A DNA stretch of 64,000 nt from Bacteroidota bacterium (lineage in GTDB: Bacteria > Bacteroidota > Ignavibacteria > Kryptoniales > JAKASW01). The stretch spans positions 1 through 64,000 of the forward strand of contig JAJZVO010000020.1 in the NCBI GenBank assembly GCA_021845665.1, given 5' to 3'. Of the stretch, positions 25,559-35,001 are shown piece by piece. How positions within the stretch are numbered: position 1 is the first letter of the stretch; each line of letters begins with the position of its first letter. Made by a program: the position numbers and the translations under genes. Below the pieces are notes generated by a model, which was not told the origin of the DNA, made no database searches, and saw only the letters and a list, made by a program, of their open reading frames with translations.

Positions 25559-28300
25559 CTATTTAGGCGCAGGCCCTTCCGTCACCTGCACGAAGTCGTT
25601 CGGACGAATCCACTTGGCGAAAGCCGCTTCGACCTCTTTCGCAGTCAACTTCATATAGCGGCGCGCGGCCAATATGGGCTCATCAAGCGGAAGCCCTTCG
25701 ACCGCCCTGCCGATGAGTCCGTAGGCGATACTGTTCTCGCTCGATTCGGAAAGAGGGATCTCCCGCAGGAGAAGCGCCCTCGCCTGCGTCAGCTCCTTCT
25801 GACTCACCTCTGTGTCCTGCATCTGTTTCAGATCACGTATGATTATGACGCGTGCCTTTGAAACGTTGCCGGGGTCGCAGCCATAGACAACGTCGTAGCG
25901 CCCGCGTGTCTTGTACACATCGAGATTCCCACCGACGTAATAGACCAGTCCCTTGTTTTCCCTCAGGTCGCGGTAAAATCTCGTCGCATAAAACGCACCG
26001 CCGAGCACGTGGTTGCCCAACTGCAGTGCGTAATAATCCGGATTAGAGCGTGTGATTCCAAGTTCTTCAGAAAGATAGACGACATCCTGGACGCGGCTCA
26101 CGTCGGGCACCTGCGCCACCGAAGGCTTGTTGAGTGGAACGGGAGTCAGCTCTGTTTGCGGCTTCGGACCTGAAGCCTTCCAGTCTTTGAAGTAGGCCCA
26201 TATAACTTTCTTTGCAGTTGCCGGATCGATATTTCCTATTACCACTATCGTTGTCATGTCGGGACGGAAAACCTTTTTGTAATAGTCCTTGACATCCTGC
26301 AAAGTAAGTGAGTCGACAGTTGCGGGAGTCGCCTTTCGCAGCACAGGATCTCCTTTCGGGAGAAGCGCCTTGTTCATCGCCCTTCTCGTCAGGAAGTCTG
26401 GGCTCTCGAGTTGTCCTGCAACCGTGGCGGCAGTCTGCTGTCTGACGATTTGAAACGCCACTGCGGGAAGCGCCGGATGCAGTTCATTATCGGCAAGGAG
26501 TTCCACCCCCCTCCTGAAGTTCGCCTTGAGCACACGAACCGAGAAGCTCGCGCCCGCCGATTCATCGGCACCGATATCGTCCAGAGCCTTTTGGAACTCC
26601 ACGCGGTTGAGTGTCGTGGTGCCGAAACTGAACAGCTGATCCAAAATGCTCGACACGCCATCCTGGCCATGAGGCTGTTCAAGCTGCGGATTGTTCTTCA
26701 CCTGGCCGATGACGGTTACAGTATTGCTGATCGATTCGGGTTGTATAATCAGCTTAATGCCATTGGGAAGAATCGCGACTGTCGGGTTAATTGTGGGACG
26801 AGGAACAGAGGGCTGCCTGATCGCCCTGTCGGCCCATGCCGGTAGTTTAACAGGTACAGTTTGAGTCGGCGTGAAAGATTCCGCTCCACCGAAGCCCTTC
26901 GAAGTGATCGGCTTGCCTGATGCCTGAGGAGTCAGTATCGCAAATATCGCATGCTCGGGGTTGATATACTCTCTTGCGACGCGGTTGACGTCCTGAACCG
27001 TTACCTTCTCCATCATCTTCAGGTCGTCGTCCGGGGAGTTACGGTGCTCGATCGCCACGGCGTTGGACCATGCCTGCGCAAGCCCTGAAATAGAATTCTT
27101 CTGAAATTCGGCATCGGATATCTCGTGCCGCTTGGCAGCTTCGACAAGGTCCGCCGGAACTCCAGTCCGCAGCTCTTCGGCGAGCGTATCGTTTATTTCG
27201 GTCATCAGCTTCGCTGAATCATACCCTTTCGGGAAAGCGGCGAGAGCGAAGCCAAGCCCCGACTTTGTCAGCGGGGCGTATTCAAAACCAACACCCAACG
27301 CTTTGCCTTGCGGCACGAGAGAATATAGACTTCCTCTCTGGCTGCTCAGGACGCCCGAAAGTATTTGCGCCGCCGCGTAGTCCGGGCTGTTTGTGCCTGG
27401 CATCCTGTACGAAATGACTGCCAGACCGTATGGAAGATCCGTCTCCAGGTGCATGGTGTCCGTCTTAACGGGATCAAAAACAAAGTCCGGTCTCTTCGGC
27501 AAAGAATGCGGCGGAATCGGTCCGAAGAGTTTCTTCACTTCCGCGAGCGCCTTCTCCGGCACAACGTCTCCCACGATGACCAGGATAACATTGTTCGGAG
27601 CATACCATGTGTTGTGGAAATCGTGGAGCATCGTCCCGCTGGTCTTATTGAAAGACGGACGGGTTCCGAGCGCATCATGGGCGTACGGGGTCCCTTTAAA
27701 CATTTCGGCAAGGAGTTTCGTGTAGAAGACGTACTCCGGATTGGACAGATCCGACGCGACTTCCTGCTCTATCGCGCCTCGCTCTTTGTCCCACAGACTA
27801 TCGGTGCAGAGAACGCTTCTCATCCTGATCGATTCTAAATGAAGTGCTACGTTCAGATCCTCGGCGGGGATGGTAAAGAAAAACTGCGTGACCATCTGCT
27901 GCGTATCCGCGTCGAAGTCGCCGCCCATTGCCGCAGTAATGTCCGCGAGCTGGTTCGCCGACAGGCCGGGGCTTCCGCGGAACATCATGTGTTCCATGGC
28001 ATGGGCGGTCCCCGGGAATCCGGCGGGGGCTTCATCAGAACCGACGAGATAATTTATCTCCGTGGTCACGACGGGAGCGAGAGTATTCCTGACGATTATC
28101 ACTCTAAGCCCGTTCTTGAGCGTGGATCTCAGCACGGCCTCATGGCTCGACGATTCTTTCACTGCTGCGCGCACACCTTGAATCGGCAAAAGAGCGCTCA
28201 TCAGCATCAGCAGAACTATTATTACAAGAAGCTCGGGAAGACCTAATTGCCTTTGAGGATTTACGGCATAACCTCCACTGGATCGGGGAATCCGGGGCAT
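25559..28300 (-). CDS. M16 family zinc peptidase, two-domain, exported
   Basis: About 913 aa. The start at 28300 is chosen for its AGGAGG; a TTG at 28324 is also in frame. A hydrophobic signal segment lies at about 22-45. The N-terminal half carries the inverted zinc motif HXXEH as HAMEH (100-104), typical of pitrilysin/insulinase-type peptidases. The C-terminal half is the non-catalytic partner half, with a late GLVYYVGG and R-x-x-Y region. The two halves form a clamshell that degrades peptides in the periplasm. It stands alone with its own upstream region. Confidence 0.93.
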   Translation of the reverse strand: MPRIPRSSGGYAVNPQRQLGLPELLVIIVLLMLMSALLPIQGVRAAVKESSSHEAVLRSTLKNGLRVIIVRNTLAPVVTTEINYLVGSDEAPAGFPGTAHAMEHMMFRGSPGLSANQLADITAAMGGDFDADTQQMVTQFFFTIPAEDLNVALHLESIRMRSVLCTDSLWDKERGAIEQEVASDLSNPEYVFYTKLLAEMFKGTPYAHDALGTRPSFNKTSGTMLHDFHNTWYAPNNVILVIVGDVVPEKALAEVKKLFGPIPPHSLPKRPDFVFDPVKTDTMHLETDLPYGLAVISYRMPGTNSPDYAAAQILSGVLSSQRGSLYSLVPQGKALGVGFEYAPLTKSGLGFALAAFPKGYDSAKLMTEINDTLAEELRTGVPADLVEAAKRHEISDAEFQKNSISGLAQAWSNAVAIEHRNSPDDDLKMMEKVTVQDVNRVAREYINPEHAIFAILTPQASGKPITSKGFGGAESFTPTQTVPVKLPAWADRAIRQPSVPRPTINPTVAILPNGIKLIIQPESISNTVTVIGQVKNNPQLEQPHGQDGVSSILDQLFSFGTTTLNRVEFQKALDDIGADESAGASFSVRVLKANFRRGVELLADNELHPALPAVAFQIVRQQTAATVAGQLESPDFLTRRAMNKALLPKGDPVLRKATPATVDSLTLQDVKDYYKKVFRPDMTTIVVIGNIDPATAKKVIWAYFKDWKASGPKPQTELTPVPLNKPSVAQVPDVSRVQDVVYLSEELGITRSNPDYYALQLGNHVLGGAFYATRFYRDLRENKGLVYYVGGNLDVYKTRGRYDVVYGCDPGNVSKARVIIIRDLKQMQDTEVSQKELTQARALLLREIPLSESSENSIAYGLIGRAVEGLPLDEPILAARRYMKLTAKEVEAAFAKWIRPNDFVQVTEGPAPK

Positions 28301-28664
28301 TTCTCCTCCTGGGTTTTGTTTCAAATGGATTTCCTTAACGTCGAAACGGTCTTATGCAGGTGATGCTCCAACAAAGAATGATGGAATTCCGACCGAACGA
28401 TCTCATACACGGGAATAATGGAACAATCGAATTCCGCATTAACGGAATTATTGATGGTAAGAATTGTGCTTGCAATCTCATGCTGACTTCAGAAACTCTA
28501 TAATTTCAAACCCCGATTCTGCAAATCGGAGAAGGCCTCATTGGTACATTTTAACAATCTTGCCAATGAATTCATAACGACCCGAGAAGCCCGCGAACAC
28601 TCACAATCAGGCAAGAGATAGAAGAACAAGAATAAAGCCGGACTTGCGCCCGGCTTCACTGAGA
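28301..28664. other. intergenic stretch with the helicase terminator, no gene
   Basis: 364 bp between the helicase 3' end and the M16 peptidase start (both minus). It should hold the M16 promoter. Around 28380-28450 there are recurring GGAAT/AATTCCG words but no clean repeat unit. Near the helicase there is a terminator hairpin. Small open frames here lack coding character. Confidence 0.5.
28635..28656 (-). terminator. terminator after the DEAD-box helicase gene
   Basis: Inverted repeat AAGCCGG/CCGGCTT with an 8-base loop. On the minus strand it is followed by a T-rich run (TTTATTCTTGTTCTTC), as expected for an intrinsic terminator 9 bases after the helicase stop. Confidence 0.75.
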
Positions 28665-30542
28665 CTATTGACCCTGGTTCGGCCTTCTTTCCTGATGTCC
28701 ACCGCCCTGACCGCGGGAACCGTGTCCTCCACGCCTCGGGTATCTTCTTCTCTGATGCGACTTCTGAGGTAGAGGAAATTTCGGCTCGGGGAGCGGCGTG
28801 AGAAGATCGTCTTCCGGATAAGTCGACGGGATATCTTCGCCCAGGTATTCCTTGATTGCCGGGAGGAAATAAGCATCCGTCTCGGTCGCGAAGCTTATGG
28901 ATGTCCCTTCCGCACCGGCTCTTCCCGTCCTACCTATGCGATGGACGTAGTCTTCGGGGTTCTCCGGGAGAGTAAAGTTGACGACGTGACTTATTCCTTC
29001 GACGTGAAGTCCACGAGCGGCTACATCAGTTGCCACCAGCACATTGATGCCGCCGGACCGGAAGCTTTCGAGGCGTTTGACCCGACGCAACTGTTCCACA
29101 TCGCCCGAGAGCAGTGAGCAGTTGATCCCATGAGAGGACAGATGGTCTTTAAGATCTCGAGCCGTGTCTTTACGGTTGGCGAACACGATCACTCTGTCCA
29201 AACCGCGCTTGGTAATGAGATTGTACAGGATCTTGAATTTCTCGATATCGGTAGTGAGGTAGAAGACCTGCTTGATCGTTTTGACGACGACACGTTCAGG
29301 TTCGATCTCGACGATATTCGGTTCGGTAGTCCATCTGGATGCCAGCCTGTTGACTTCAGGAGTGAGTGTGGCGCTGAAGAGCATGGTCTGTCGCTGGGTC
29401 TTCGGAGGCGTACTCTCGATTATCCTCCGTACGTCGGGGATAAAGCCCATGTCGAGCATGCGGTCGGCTTCATCGATGACGAGTATCTCGATCTTGTCCA
29501 GGTGAATGTTGCCTTGTTTCTTGAAATCCAGCAATCGGCCCGGAGTCGCGACAACGATATCTACTTCGCCTTCGGCCAGGACCTCCTTCTGTTCGCGGTA
29601 TTCCATTCCACCGAGTACTGCGAGAACTTTCAGCTTTGTGTATTTCAGAAATGCGTCCGCGTCTTTCTTGATTTGCATAGCGAGTTCCCTCGTCGGGGCG
29701 AGGATGAGCGCGCGCGGAGATTTCCTTTGCGGCTCTTTCAAAGGACTATTGAGGAGCCTCGTTATGATTGCGATGAGGAAGGCTGCGGTCTTTCCCGTAC
29801 CGGTTTGAGCACGTCCGGCGGAGTCGAGACCTTCGAGAGCCTTCGGCAGTATACCAGCCTGTATCGGCGTGCAGTACTGAAAGCCGAGGTCGTAGATCGC
29901 GTGCATGACTTCAGGCCGGATATCGAAGTCGTGGAACCGGTTCTTTTCGGGAACGGGCGGAACGACATACTGTGAGACATCCCAGGCCGCGTCCTGTATC
30001 GGGTTTTCCTTTGGTTTCTCGGCGGTTCGTCCGCTATCGGAGCGCGGTCTATGTTCCTGCCTCTGCCGGCTCTCCGGGCGTTGTTCCCTCTGGGGTCTCT
30101 GTGCTCTATCGGATTCCTGGGCACCTCCGGTGCCGGGCCTTCCCCCACGCCTCTGTCGGTCTTCTGGGTTCTGAGCGGGTCGCGGTCGCTGATCGTTCCC
30201 GGGCCTCTGACCTCTTTCGGGCCTGGGACCTTTATCGAATCTCCGTGCATCTTCCGGTTTCTGACTCCGTCCTTGGCCGGGCCCGTCCGAGCGGTCTCTT
30301 CCACGGTCCCCTTGCTGACGCTGGTCCCGTCGCTTTCGATCCTGGCCACTCTGTTGCTGCCCTCTGTTATTATTCTGTCTCTGCCCCTTTTCTTCGGCCT
30401 TCTTGACTTCCGGCTTCGGCTCAGACCGACCGAAAATCTTTCGTAGTATGTTTTTTAACAAATTACTTTCACCATTTCCTTGCTTGCTTTGTGATATGTT
30501 TTTACGCGCCGAAAGACGTGCGGGCACGAGCCGCCGCGTCAC
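28665..30542 (-). CDS. DEAD-box RNA helicase with long charged N-terminal extension
   Basis: About 625 aa. The core (about 195-575) has the Q-motif region (QYCTPIQ), Walker A AQTGTGKT, PTRELA, VATPGR, DEAD in VIDEADRML, SAT, and the C-terminal RGLHVEG and HRIGRTGR motifs, RhlE/CsdA-like. It is preceded by an unusual extension of about 170 residues rich in Arg, Gln, Gly, Asp and Pro, and it ends in a short RG-rich tail; both are probably disordered and RNA-binding. A GTG at 30542 overlaps the murB stop (GTGA), but a TTG near 30460 before LLKNILRKIFG is a plausible alternative start. Confidence 0.9.
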   Translation of the reverse strand: MTRRLVPARLSARKNISQSKQGNGESNLLKNILRKIFGRSEPKPEVKKAEEKGQRQNNNRGQQQSGQDRKRRDQRQQGDRGRDRSDGPGQGRSQKPEDARRFDKGPRPERGQRPGNDQRPRPAQNPEDRQRRGGRPGTGGAQESDRAQRPQREQRPESRQRQEHRPRSDSGRTAEKPKENPIQDAAWDVSQYVVPPVPEKNRFHDFDIRPEVMHAIYDLGFQYCTPIQAGILPKALEGLDSAGRAQTGTGKTAAFLIAIITRLLNSPLKEPQRKSPRALILAPTRELAMQIKKDADAFLKYTKLKVLAVLGGMEYREQKEVLAEGEVDIVVATPGRLLDFKKQGNIHLDKIEILVIDEADRMLDMGFIPDVRRIIESTPPKTQRQTMLFSATLTPEVNRLASRWTTEPNIVEIEPERVVVKTIKQVFYLTTDIEKFKILYNLITKRGLDRVIVFANRKDTARDLKDHLSSHGINCSLLSGDVEQLRRVKRLESFRSGGINVLVATDVAARGLHVEGISHVVNFTLPENPEDYVHRIGRTGRAGAEGTSISFATETDAYFLPAIKEYLGEDIPSTYPEDDLLTPLPEPKFPLPQKSHQRRRYPRRGGHGSRGQGGGHQERRPNQGQ

Positions 30543-31624
30543 TCAACCACAACCGCTTCCCTTTCGAGTTTGATCCCGAATCTTTCGAGGACCGTCTTCT
30601 CGATTCCAGTAGCGAGTTTAAGGAGCTCCTTTGTTGTTCCGGAATAATTCACCAATGCAAGCGCATGATTGGATGATATTCCGACGCCGCCAGCCCGGTG
30701 CCCTTTGTGAAAGCCGGCATTCTCAACCAGCCAGGCAGCGGGTACTTTTATTCCCTCTGCGCTCCTGAACGACGGCACCGGCCCAAGCCTGTACGGCCTG
30801 ACCCGTTCAAGAAATTTCTGGTGCTCGCGCTCGTTCAAAACCGGATTTACGAAGAACGAGCCTACCGAGCGAGAATTCGGATCTTTCTGGTCAATCACCA
30901 TGGATTTCTTCCTGCGCAGGGCAATAACGGCTTCTCTTACCGAAAAGAGCTTCCGTTCCGCGTTCTCGTCGCCGCGGGACTCCTTGTTTGACTCAATGTA
31001 AGATTTGAGTTCGGCATATTTCAATGACGGCTCACCGCCGCGGGTCAACCTGTAAGTGACTTCCACGACAACGAAGCGGTTCTTGTCTTCTTCCTTGAAC
31101 CTGCTTCGTCGGTAGCCGAAACGGCAATCGGCAGCACTGAACTCGACCACTTCAAGCGACCTTCTGTCGATCGCTTTCACCGATACGATCGTGTCTTTCA
31201 CTTCCTGGCCGTACGCTCCGACATTCTGAATCGGAGTCGCCCCGACCGAGCCGGGAATGCCCGACAGGCATTCGATACCGGCAAGACCTTTTTCAACGGA
31301 CACTTTGACCAGCTCGTCCCAAGTCTCGCCCCCTGCCGCCGATACGATCGTGGAATCGCCGGCGTCTTCGAAGCGAACGCCTCTCAAGTCGACCTTCAGT
31401 ACGAGTCCGCGGAAACCATTGTCAGGAAAGACCATGTTGCTGCCGCCGCCAAGAACAACGAGGGCAAAGCCTGTGGTCTGGAAGAAACTCAACGCGGAGA
31501 TAATTTCATCAGGTGTCCTGCAAATGATGAAATACTGTGCATTTCCTCCCAGATGAATCGTGGTGAGGTCTGCCAGCGGTACTTCCGCCCTGAACTCAGC
31601 CAGCTTATCGGGCGATACTCTCAT
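30539..31624 (-). CDS. murB: UDP-N-acetylenolpyruvoylglucosamine reductase
   Basis: About 361 aa. It reduces UDP-GlcNAc-enolpyruvate to UDP-MurNAc in peptidoglycan synthesis, FAD-dependent. The FAD-binding motif VLGGGSNMV, the GIPGSVGATPIQNVGAYG stretch, and the late catalytic region SVGSFFVNP and AAWLVENAGF mark the family. The second type-specific Tyr loop (YRRSRFK) points to type I MurB. I start at the ATG 31624; upstream residues read as non-coding. The stop overlaps the helicase GTG. Confidence 0.95.
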   Translation of the reverse strand: MRVSPDKLAEFRAEVPLADLTTIHLGGNAQYFIICRTPDEIISALSFFQTTGFALVVLGGGSNMVFPDNGFRGLVLKVDLRGVRFEDAGDSTIVSAAGGETWDELVKVSVEKGLAGIECLSGIPGSVGATPIQNVGAYGQEVKDTIVSVKAIDRRSLEVVEFSAADCRFGYRRSRFKEEDKNRFVVVEVTYRLTRGGEPSLKYAELKSYIESNKESRGDENAERKLFSVREAVIALRRKKSMVIDQKDPNSRSVGSFFVNPVLNEREHQKFLERVRPYRLGPVPSFRSAEGIKVPAAWLVENAGFHKGHRAGGVGISSNHALALVNYSGTTKELLKLATGIEKTVLERFGIKLEREAVVVE

Positions 31625-31866
31625 ATATAACAAGATAACCAACTTCAGGGAGATAATTACCACATTTCGGTTATCGGCATATCCAGTTCATTTCAGAGAG
31701 AATTCGCGGAAAAAGACGTAGATTCTCCCCGATTCGATCATGCGTAGGGATCAAGCGAATCGTGAGCTTCGATGTCACATACATTTCAATCATACAGTAA
31801 CACTCATGCACGCGGTCTTACTTTCTTGACATTGTGTCTGATTGTGGATAAGTTCAAACAAGGAAA

Positions 31867-33183
31867 TTGATGGGAGAACGGACCGTGACACGTATTCGGT
31901 GTGTGACTGCGATAATATCCTTACTGCTTCTTAGTGCGGAATGTTATGCTCAAAGTACTGCAGTCCCTTTTCTCATAATACCGACTTCCGTTGAAGGGAA
32001 CGGTATGGGAGGGATTGCGGCTTCGATGGTGACCGAAGACGCGATATCAAACATTTCTAATCCCGCACAACTTGGAGTATTCAGTCTGGAAAATTCGTTC
32101 AGCGCAAGCACCTACGCACCGAAGACAGATTGGCTTCCAAGCTTCGGAGGAGGACTCAGTCTCGATGCGAGGGCGGTGAGTGCGGGGCTGAGGCTCGACA
32201 GGTACATGAAATTGCCTGCACCGATCAGTGTTGGAATAGGATATTCGACCGTCTATTTCAACCTGGGAACATTTAACACCTTCACTCCCAATAATCCGTC
32301 TGCGGTCTCGACCTACAATGCATTTGAGAGAGCCGATATGCTGACCTTCGGAGTAGGGATCAATTACATAGTCAGACTCGGACTCGGCTATACCTACAAA
32401 TGGATTGACTCGGAGCTTGCACCATTCGGACCCGGACAGCAAATCGGCAGTGGAGCAGCGAAGGCGCCGGCTCACGATTTCGGTGCGCTGCTTCAAGTCC
32501 CCGTCATCGACATCGTATCGCGTATTCAGCAAAGACCGTTGGAGTTCGGCAACGGAGTTTCCCCGCTTTTCAACCTGACATTCGGATGGGCTGAACGGAA
32601 TATCGGCGGCGATCTCTATTATCCTTTTCAACAGCAGTCCGATCCTCTCCCCCGTCAGGGTGTCCTCGGGTGGAATTTTGAAATCGGCCTGCAAACCGAA
32701 GTGAACCATCAGCCGTTGAAGATTGTATCTTTCACGTGGGCCAGGGAGGCGGAGAACATCCTCGTTTCTGTCCAAACCACCGCAACTCCCCAGCCTTCAG
32801 GGGACACTCTCTACAGCAATCAGTTTTCTTATAAGGACGGGCTCGGAAGCATGCGGCCGTATGATAATCTTTTCCTTGGGAAGATAACCGGAGGCATGAC
32901 GGTACAAAAAGGGTGGCAGATCGACATCGCCCAATGCCTGTACTTTCGTGAAGGATCGGACAGCCCTTTCGGGGGATTTCCATACCAGACTCACGGCGAG
33001 AGTTTTCATCTCAACGGCTTTCTTAAGTTGCTTGCATGGATCGGTGTCTGGCATCCCTGGCATGGATGGGGAGCTTTTGTCCTGAAGCATATCGACCTGC
33101 AATACAGTGCAAGCGAATACACGAGTCAATCCAACATAATCAGCGGAACAAAATTCAGTTCGTTAAATATCGTGTTCAGGTAA
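31867..33183 (+). CDS. PorV/UPF0164-like outer-membrane barrel protein
   Basis: A 438-aa exported protein with a signal peptide (residues 1 to about 30, ending CYAQS). The mature start (SVEGNGMGGIAAS, then ISNPAQLG) is the pattern of PorV/PorQ/UPF0164 FadL-type barrels, in which an N-terminal segment precedes about 14 amphipathic strands. It ends in an aromatic/Phe-Arg terminus (LNIVFR) typical of outer-membrane barrels. A decayed paralogue follows directly. Function is unknown; PorV relatives act in type IX secretion, but no por gene is nearby. Confidence 0.75.
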   Translation: MMGERTVTRIRCVTAIISLLLLSAECYAQSTAVPFLIIPTSVEGNGMGGIAASMVTEDAISNISNPAQLGVFSLENSFSASTYAPKTDWLPSFGGGLSLDARAVSAGLRLDRYMKLPAPISVGIGYSTVYFNLGTFNTFTPNNPSAVSTYNAFERADMLTFGVGINYIVRLGLGYTYKWIDSELAPFGPGQQIGSGAAKAPAHDFGALLQVPVIDIVSRIQQRPLEFGNGVSPLFNLTFGWAERNIGGDLYYPFQQQSDPLPRQGVLGWNFEIGLQTEVNHQPLKIVSFTWAREAENILVSVQTTATPQPSGDTLYSNQFSYKDGLGSMRPYDNLFLGKITGGMTVQKGWQIDIAQCLYFREGSDSPFGGFPYQTHGESFHLNGFLKLLAWIGVWHPWHGWGAFVLKHIDLQYSASEYTSQSNIISGTKFSSLNIVFR

Positions 33184-33250
33184 ACGCAGCTGCATCGGGA
33201 ATGGAATGAATGACAGTATAGCGCCGGTCTTTAGGGCGACGGTCTACTCA

Positions 33251-33403
33251 GTCTGCTGCATGCACGACCAGGTGCCTTGACAGGAACATGGCGAAGACCA
33301 ATACCCAGAAAACGTCCGCGATCCCCATACGTTCGGACGGCTGGTTAAACACAACATAAGATATCACGGGAGAAAGGGAGTACTCAGTCCCACCGACGCG
33401 GCA
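33251..33403 (-). pseudogene. possible remnant of a membrane-protein C-terminus
   Basis: A 51-codon open stretch without a start, reading VGGTEYSLSPVISYVVFNQ, then MGIADVFWVLVFAMFLSRH, and ending in TGA. The hydrophobic helix and natural amino-acid usage suggest the end of a membrane protein. It lies antisense in the gap between the two PorV-like genes. I do not recognise the family. Confidence 0.3.
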
Positions 33404-33444
33404 TTAGCTACAAGTACATTCTCACACCAACACGGAAAGTATGA

Positions 33445-34644
33445 ATTGAGCATGGAGATCGAATAGCCGCCACCGGTTCGCTCACGATGCCGAAGTCCGT
33501 CTCCGCGAACGGATTGGGAGGTATATCCGGCTCCATCCTTTCCGACGACCCCGTTGCGGTGATGGACAATCCCGGACAGCTCGGAGCCTTCAGCGTGAAC
33601 AATTACTTCTCGGCTTCAGCCTACGCGCCGCGGGTCAACTGGCTGCCCGGAGTTTCTTGACCGGCTCTCACCTTAAACAGCAATGCATTCAACGCCGGCT
33701 TGGAGTTCAGTAATTATCTCGATCTCCCATTTAAAGCTGGCATTGGAGTAGGTTATTCCGGTTACCGCCTTCGTGACGGGACCTCCGAACAGGGGTCGAA
33801 GGACGTTGCTATCGGGCTCGGTATCGATTACTTCGTCAGGTTTGGGTTCGGATATACATTCAGGTCGTTGACCTCCACTGTCCCTGGAGCAAATCCGCAG
33901 AGCCCATCCTCACCTCCCGTAATGCACAATGCCAAATTGCCCGCGGACAATTTGGGCGCGATCTTCGAGATTCCGGTTGTCGGCATGATCTCGAAGTTAA
34001 ACAATCGGTCGGTACAGATAGGGGACGGCATTCGTCCCATGTTCGATATTACGGTCGGGGCATCGGATAAAAATATCGGCGATGAAGTTAATTACTCTAA
34101 TGCGGACCAGGCTCTACCTCTTCCGCGTCAATCGGTGCTCGGGTGGAGCCTTCGAGGTGGAGTGGAGACGCTGCAGGAGGGACATGACTGGCATTTGCTT
34201 ACACTTACCCGGGCAAGAGAAGCAAGCGACATTCTTGCGACTCAGACCGTCTTGACAGCGGGAACGACAGCAGTTTACTCGTTCGGCTACGAGAAGGGTT
34301 TCGGGATAATACAGCCGCTCGAAAATCTCGTCCTGGGCAAAACGAACGGGCAGATAACATTGGGCAGGGGATGGGAGATAGACGCGGCCGACTTGCTTTA
34401 TCTGCGCTGGGGATCCGATACCGGGCCCGGTGAGCTGATTTATTCCACTTCCGGCTGGAGCGTTAAACTTGACGGGATGCTCAGGCTGCTTACCACCGGA
34501 AGGATCATTCCGCCGGGAACGCCGGTCATCGAATTTCTCACGAACCATCTCGACCTGGAATACTCGTTCGCGAAGTACTACAGCAGCGTGAACCAGGGAA
34601 TCGACTGGACCAAATTCAGCTCGCTAACGCTGGTGGTGAGATAA
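33445..34644 (+). pseudogene. decayed tandem paralogue of the PorV-like barrel gene
   Basis: The reading frame from about 33445 aligns with the upstream gene from its mature N-terminus (SVSANGLGGISGS against SVEGNGMGGIAAS; DNPGQLGAFS against SNPAQLGVFS; SASAYAPRVNWLP against SASTYAPKTDWLP) to the end (WTKFSSLTLVVR against GTKFSSLNIVFR). It lacks a signal peptide (a TGA at 33442-33444 precedes the frame) and has an in-frame TGA at 33658-33660, where the paralogue reads on. The piece from ATG 33700 to 34644 (314 aa) is intact but has no signal. This is a tandem duplication whose second copy has lost function, unless the stop is a sequencing error. Confidence 0.75.
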
Positions 34645-34727
34645 GAACCAGAGCTTTGAGGCCTCGTTTTGATAATTTTGGCCTCAATATCCTGCATGGG
34701 GGACCGGTAGTTACGCCGGTTCCTATA

Positions 34728-34853
34728 CAGGAAGGATTTATGCAATGCAAGCAAACATTATGCAGCCATAAGCATGCGTTGCGCGTTGGCAAGCAAGGCC
34801 TTTGCATTCCAAAGCAAGCTTGTTTCAGGGGTAAGCATGTATTCTGCACTTCT
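34728..34853. repeat. 21-bp phased tandem array (AAGCA units)
   Basis: AAGCA occurs at 34749, 34770, 34791, 34812 and 34833, exactly every 21 bases. Each unit also carries a TGCA/TTGC-like word near position 12-16, and a weaker unit precedes at 34728. The rest of each unit is diverged. Because 21 is a multiple of three, heptapeptide periodicity appears on both strands (Lys-Gln/His every seventh residue on plus, Cys every seventh on minus), but neither frame has a convincing start, so I treat it as a DNA-level repeat. Two helical turns per unit would place the AAGCA sites on one face of the DNA. Confidence 0.7.
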
Positions 34854-34959
34854 GGCTGGCGGAAACACCCCTGTAACTGATTCAATGAGCTCCGTTGGGA
34901 GCGGTCTGTTAGCCGTGAAAAGAGTCGAGGCTTGTTGTGGGGGGATGGCAAGAAGGTAA

Positions 34960-34988
34960 CCTTGTCAAGGTTTCAATCCTTGACAAGG
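34960..34988. terminator. bidirectional terminator hairpin
   Basis: Perfect 11-bp inverted repeat CCTTGTCAAGG-TTTCAAT-CCTTGACAAGG, 14 bases from the DUF1015 stop, between convergent genes. No long T-run on either side. Confidence 0.6.
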
Positions 34989-35001
34989 CCTGAGCCTGTT
35001 G

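Larger units (their letters stand above)
34645..35001. other. intergenic stretch with a phased repeat and a terminator
   Basis: 357 bp between the convergent PorV-like pseudogene and the DUF1015 gene. Besides the 21-bp array (34728-34853) and the hairpin at 34960-34988, it contains only spurious open frames; both strands are open through the repeat because its unit is a multiple of three. Confidence 0.6.

Noticed and set aside
34656-34880. plus-strand 74-codon frame with heptapeptide repeats (and a minus-strand counterpart)
   Set aside because: Both strands are open only because the DNA unit is 21 bp; neither frame has a good start or a recognised product, so I describe the DNA repeat instead.
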